A stretch of 64,000 nt of DNA, from NCBI GenBank assembly GCA_947589315.1, contig CANPZE010000005.1, positions 21,211-85,210 on the forward strand. The letters are read 5' to 3'. The notes beneath the pieces were generated by a model. The model worked only from the letters and a program-made list of their open reading frames with translations. It searched no databases and was not told the DNA's origin. Made by a program: the position numbers and the translations under genes. Each line of letters begins with the position of its first letter. The stretch's first letter is position 1. This DNA is from an uncultured Lachnospiraceae bacterium. GTDB taxonomy: Bacteria > Bacillota > Clostridia > Lachnospirales > Lachnospiraceae. Of the stretch, positions 62,802-64,000 are shown one piece after another.

Positions 62802-62822
62802 GGGCAAAACAGCGTTCTGCCC
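62802..62822 (-). promoter_or_regulatory. Hairpin just before the MATE ribosome site
   Basis: On minus, GGGCAGAAC and GTTTTGCCC (62814-62822 and 62802-62810) form a nine-pair stem with a three-base loop, followed by TTTATG and then the AGGAGG. It could act as a second attenuator or affect ribosome access. Confidence 0.55.
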
Positions 62823-62836
62823 TGTCCATTAAGTTT

Positions 62837-62902
62837 CGAGTAATTTTTATCCAAAAAAATAATGCGTAGGTCCAAAACTGGACTTACGCATTTTGCTACT
62901 CG
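62837..62902 (-). terminator. Intrinsic terminator in the MATE leader (attenuator candidate)
   Basis: A 13-bp stem with one mismatch (arms 62861-62873 and 62880-62892, loop AGTTTT on minus) is followed by ATTTTTTT (62853-62860). A further CGAGTA/TACTCG pair (62897-62902 and 62837-62842) closes around it. It starts only about 15 bases after the predicted transcription start, so it would stop most MATE transcripts unless relieved. A 14-codon ORF (MRKSSFGPTHYFFG) starts within the stem but lacks a clear ribosome site. Confidence 0.8.
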
Positions 62903-62910
62903 TTGCTTAT

Positions 62911-62939
62911 ATTATATGCATTTTTGCAAAAAAAATCAA
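62911..62939 (-). promoter_or_regulatory. Promoter of the MATE gene
   Basis: Minus-strand TTGATT (62934-62939), spacer 17, TATAAT (62911-62916). It sets the start just upstream of the leader terminator. The plus-strand gap 62903-63109 shows no gene that I can support. Confidence 0.7.
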
Positions 62940-63109
62940 GACCCAACCGCACTGCAGGCACACGCATGCTATATGGCAACTCATCGCAGCAAAGCCACTA
63001 TTGGGCAATATAATTATGCTACGAAAAAAGGTTGGACGCTTTACGGCAGACAAGTCCTGTGCTAAGATAATAATGATTTTTTATCGTAAAAGCATTAGGA
63101 GGCGAATAC

Positions 63110-63811
63110 ATGGTCACTTATGAAATCCCCATGAAATGGGAAACAGGAAAATTCAGATTGGATGCATTGGATATGGAAACAACAGAGGAGCGCCTGTCTC
63201 TCTGTTACGATGAGGAACATGAATTGCTGACATATGAGGTGCCTGGGTACGGAAATGAGGCAAGGATATACACGGTACCAAAAGACCAAATGCCGGACGG
63301 CCTGTCTATTGTATATGACAACAGCGGAAACCTCAGACGAGTTGAACTGACGGAGGCAGACTGCACCAGACTGATCTATATCCAATTCCAAGACGATGAG
63401 GAGGCAAGGGAATGCCTTTTGCATTTTGTCGAAAATCAGATGGAACAAGTATTTGCAGATATTACCGGCAAGAAGCAAAAACTCGCACGGTTATTCCTGG
63501 AAAGCTTTTATGATGGAGAAGCGGCCGAAATTGCCGTTCGGACAGCCACGCAAGAGGAAATGAAAGCAGTCATTGACGCAGATGGAGGGGATCCTGCTGC
63601 CGCTGACAATGCCGGAGATTATCCGCTTGAAAATCTGATTATGTTTGACAGCGAAACACTCGGCGTCATGCTGATGTGTACTGACTGTGATTTTCAGGAT
63701 GCACTGTTTGAAATGGCAGTGGAAATGTTTGAGGAACAGATCAGGCAGCGTCTTCTGGATAAAATAGAAAAGACGGATGATTTTCAGTTGATCAGGGAGG
63801 AAATCGATTAG
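63110..63811 (+). CDS. Uncharacterised acidic cytoplasmic protein
   Basis: 233 residues; ATG at 63110 after AGGAGG. No signal, no membrane segment, rich in Glu and Asp. The N-terminal half is probably beta-rich (YEIPMKWETGKFRLDALDMETTEERLSLCYDEEHELLTYEVPGYGNEARIYTVP), the C-terminal half helical (DALFEMAVEMFEEQIRQRLLDKIEKTDDF). I recognise no family. It lies divergent from MATE and precedes another plus-strand gene. Confidence 0.7.
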   Translation: MVTYEIPMKWETGKFRLDALDMETTEERLSLCYDEEHELLTYEVPGYGNEARIYTVPKDQMPDGLSIVYDNSGNLRRVELTEADCTRLIYIQFQDDEEARECLLHFVENQMEQVFADITGKKQKLARLFLESFYDGEAAEIAVRTATQEEMKAVIDADGGDPAAADNAGDYPLENLIMFDSETLGVMLMCTDCDFQDALFEMAVEMFEEQIRQRLLDKIEKTDDFQLIREEID

Positions 63812-63936
63812 GATTGAAAAACATCGGAGAAGCCCTTTTCGTTTGCAGTATCTCTGTTTTCTATAATGAAATGAGATGCCTTAGGAAGATAATAGAAGAA
63901 TAGTTAGAATAGTTTTATAGAAAGAGGGAAACCAAA

Positions 63937-64000
63937 GTGAAAAAATACCCCAACATCAATAAATATTTTAACAGAACGCCAAAGGGCTATCTTATATTTT
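63937..64000 (+). CDS. Start of a plus-strand gene, cut by the window end
   Basis: A GTG at 63937 preceded by AGAGGG opens a frame reading MKKYPNINKYFNRTPKGYLIF to the edge. The ribosome site, a frame still open at the edge and the Lys/Tyr-rich start support a real gene, but 21 codons are too few for identification. Confidence 0.5.
   Translation, partial: MKKYPNINKYFNRTPKGYLIF

Noticed and set aside
62862..63123. Two overlapping plus-strand ORFs before the gene at 63110
   Set aside because: One starts within the MATE leader hairpin and neither has a ribosome site or recognisable content; the 63110 gene has its own AGGAGG.
1..64000. tRNA, rRNA, CRISPR array, prophage or intact insertion sequence
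   Set aside because: I looked for anticodon-arm/TPsiC patterns, regularly spaced direct repeats, integrases and complete transposases and found none beyond the relics listed.

Overview
The window reads as a chromosome segment of a gut-type Clostridia, most likely a Lachnospiraceae. This is inferred from the family resemblance of RecA, L13 and S9, a class III ribonucleotide reductase, RNase Y, RelQ, a YtvI-type sporulation permease, a tryptophan T-box, FeoA/FeoA/FeoB iron uptake, and strong AGGAGG ribosome sites. I see no rRNA, tRNA, CRISPR array or intact insertion sequence. Most genes lie on the minus strand. A block at 25.6-31.9 kb and a few scattered genes are on plus.

Layout. 0-7.5 kb (minus): a diguanylate cyclase, two tandem membrane EAL proteins (one with a full active site, one degenerate), a class II sugar-phosphate aldolase, a rhamnulokinase-family kinase and the start of an M16C peptidase, in one closely spaced series. 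7.6-13.9 kb: a trpEGDCBA operon with a promoter, a tRNA-Trp T-box with UGG specifier, a leader terminator and an end terminator; trpF is absent. 13.9-18.5 kb: an ABC-2 transporter set, a small secreted protein and a DUF4367-like membrane protein. 18.6-25.4 kb: ilvBN, an SDR oxidoreductase, an LtaS-like sulfatase-fold transferase and an HtrA protease. 25.6-31.9 kb (plus): an undecaprenyl-phosphate sugar transferase, an LCP ligase, a two-component system and a YtvI permease. 31.8-38.8 kb: a HAD phosphatase, a nitronate monooxygenase-like flavoenzyme, an FKBP, an M15 peptidase, and an iron locus (feoA-feoA-feoB-Cys-rich protein) divergent from a DtxR-type regulator. Palindromes sit on the -35 and -10 of the feo promoter.

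39.9-43.1 kb is the accessory patch. An IS66 TnpB relic and a TnpV-like relic flank an A/T-rich cassette. The cassette encodes an sce7726-like PD-(D/E)XK protein, an sce7725/Beta-protein-like partner and a 5'-truncated RES (NAD+ phosphorylase) domain. It is the best candidate for an under-described system, possibly defensive or toxin-related.

43.2-62.8 kb is mostly housekeeping: rplM-rpsI, nrdD under paired NrdR boxes, recU, an RluA synthase, an RNA m5C methyltransferase, a RelQ-type alarmone synthetase, an M23 peptidase, proC, a RACo-like ASKHA protein, rny, recX, recA with a LexA box, two uncharacterised proteins, a fructosamine kinase-like protein, a DUF1848 protein and a MATE exporter. 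The MATE gene has a structured leader containing a strong terminator hairpin. The window ends with an unrecognised plus-strand gene and the first codons of another.
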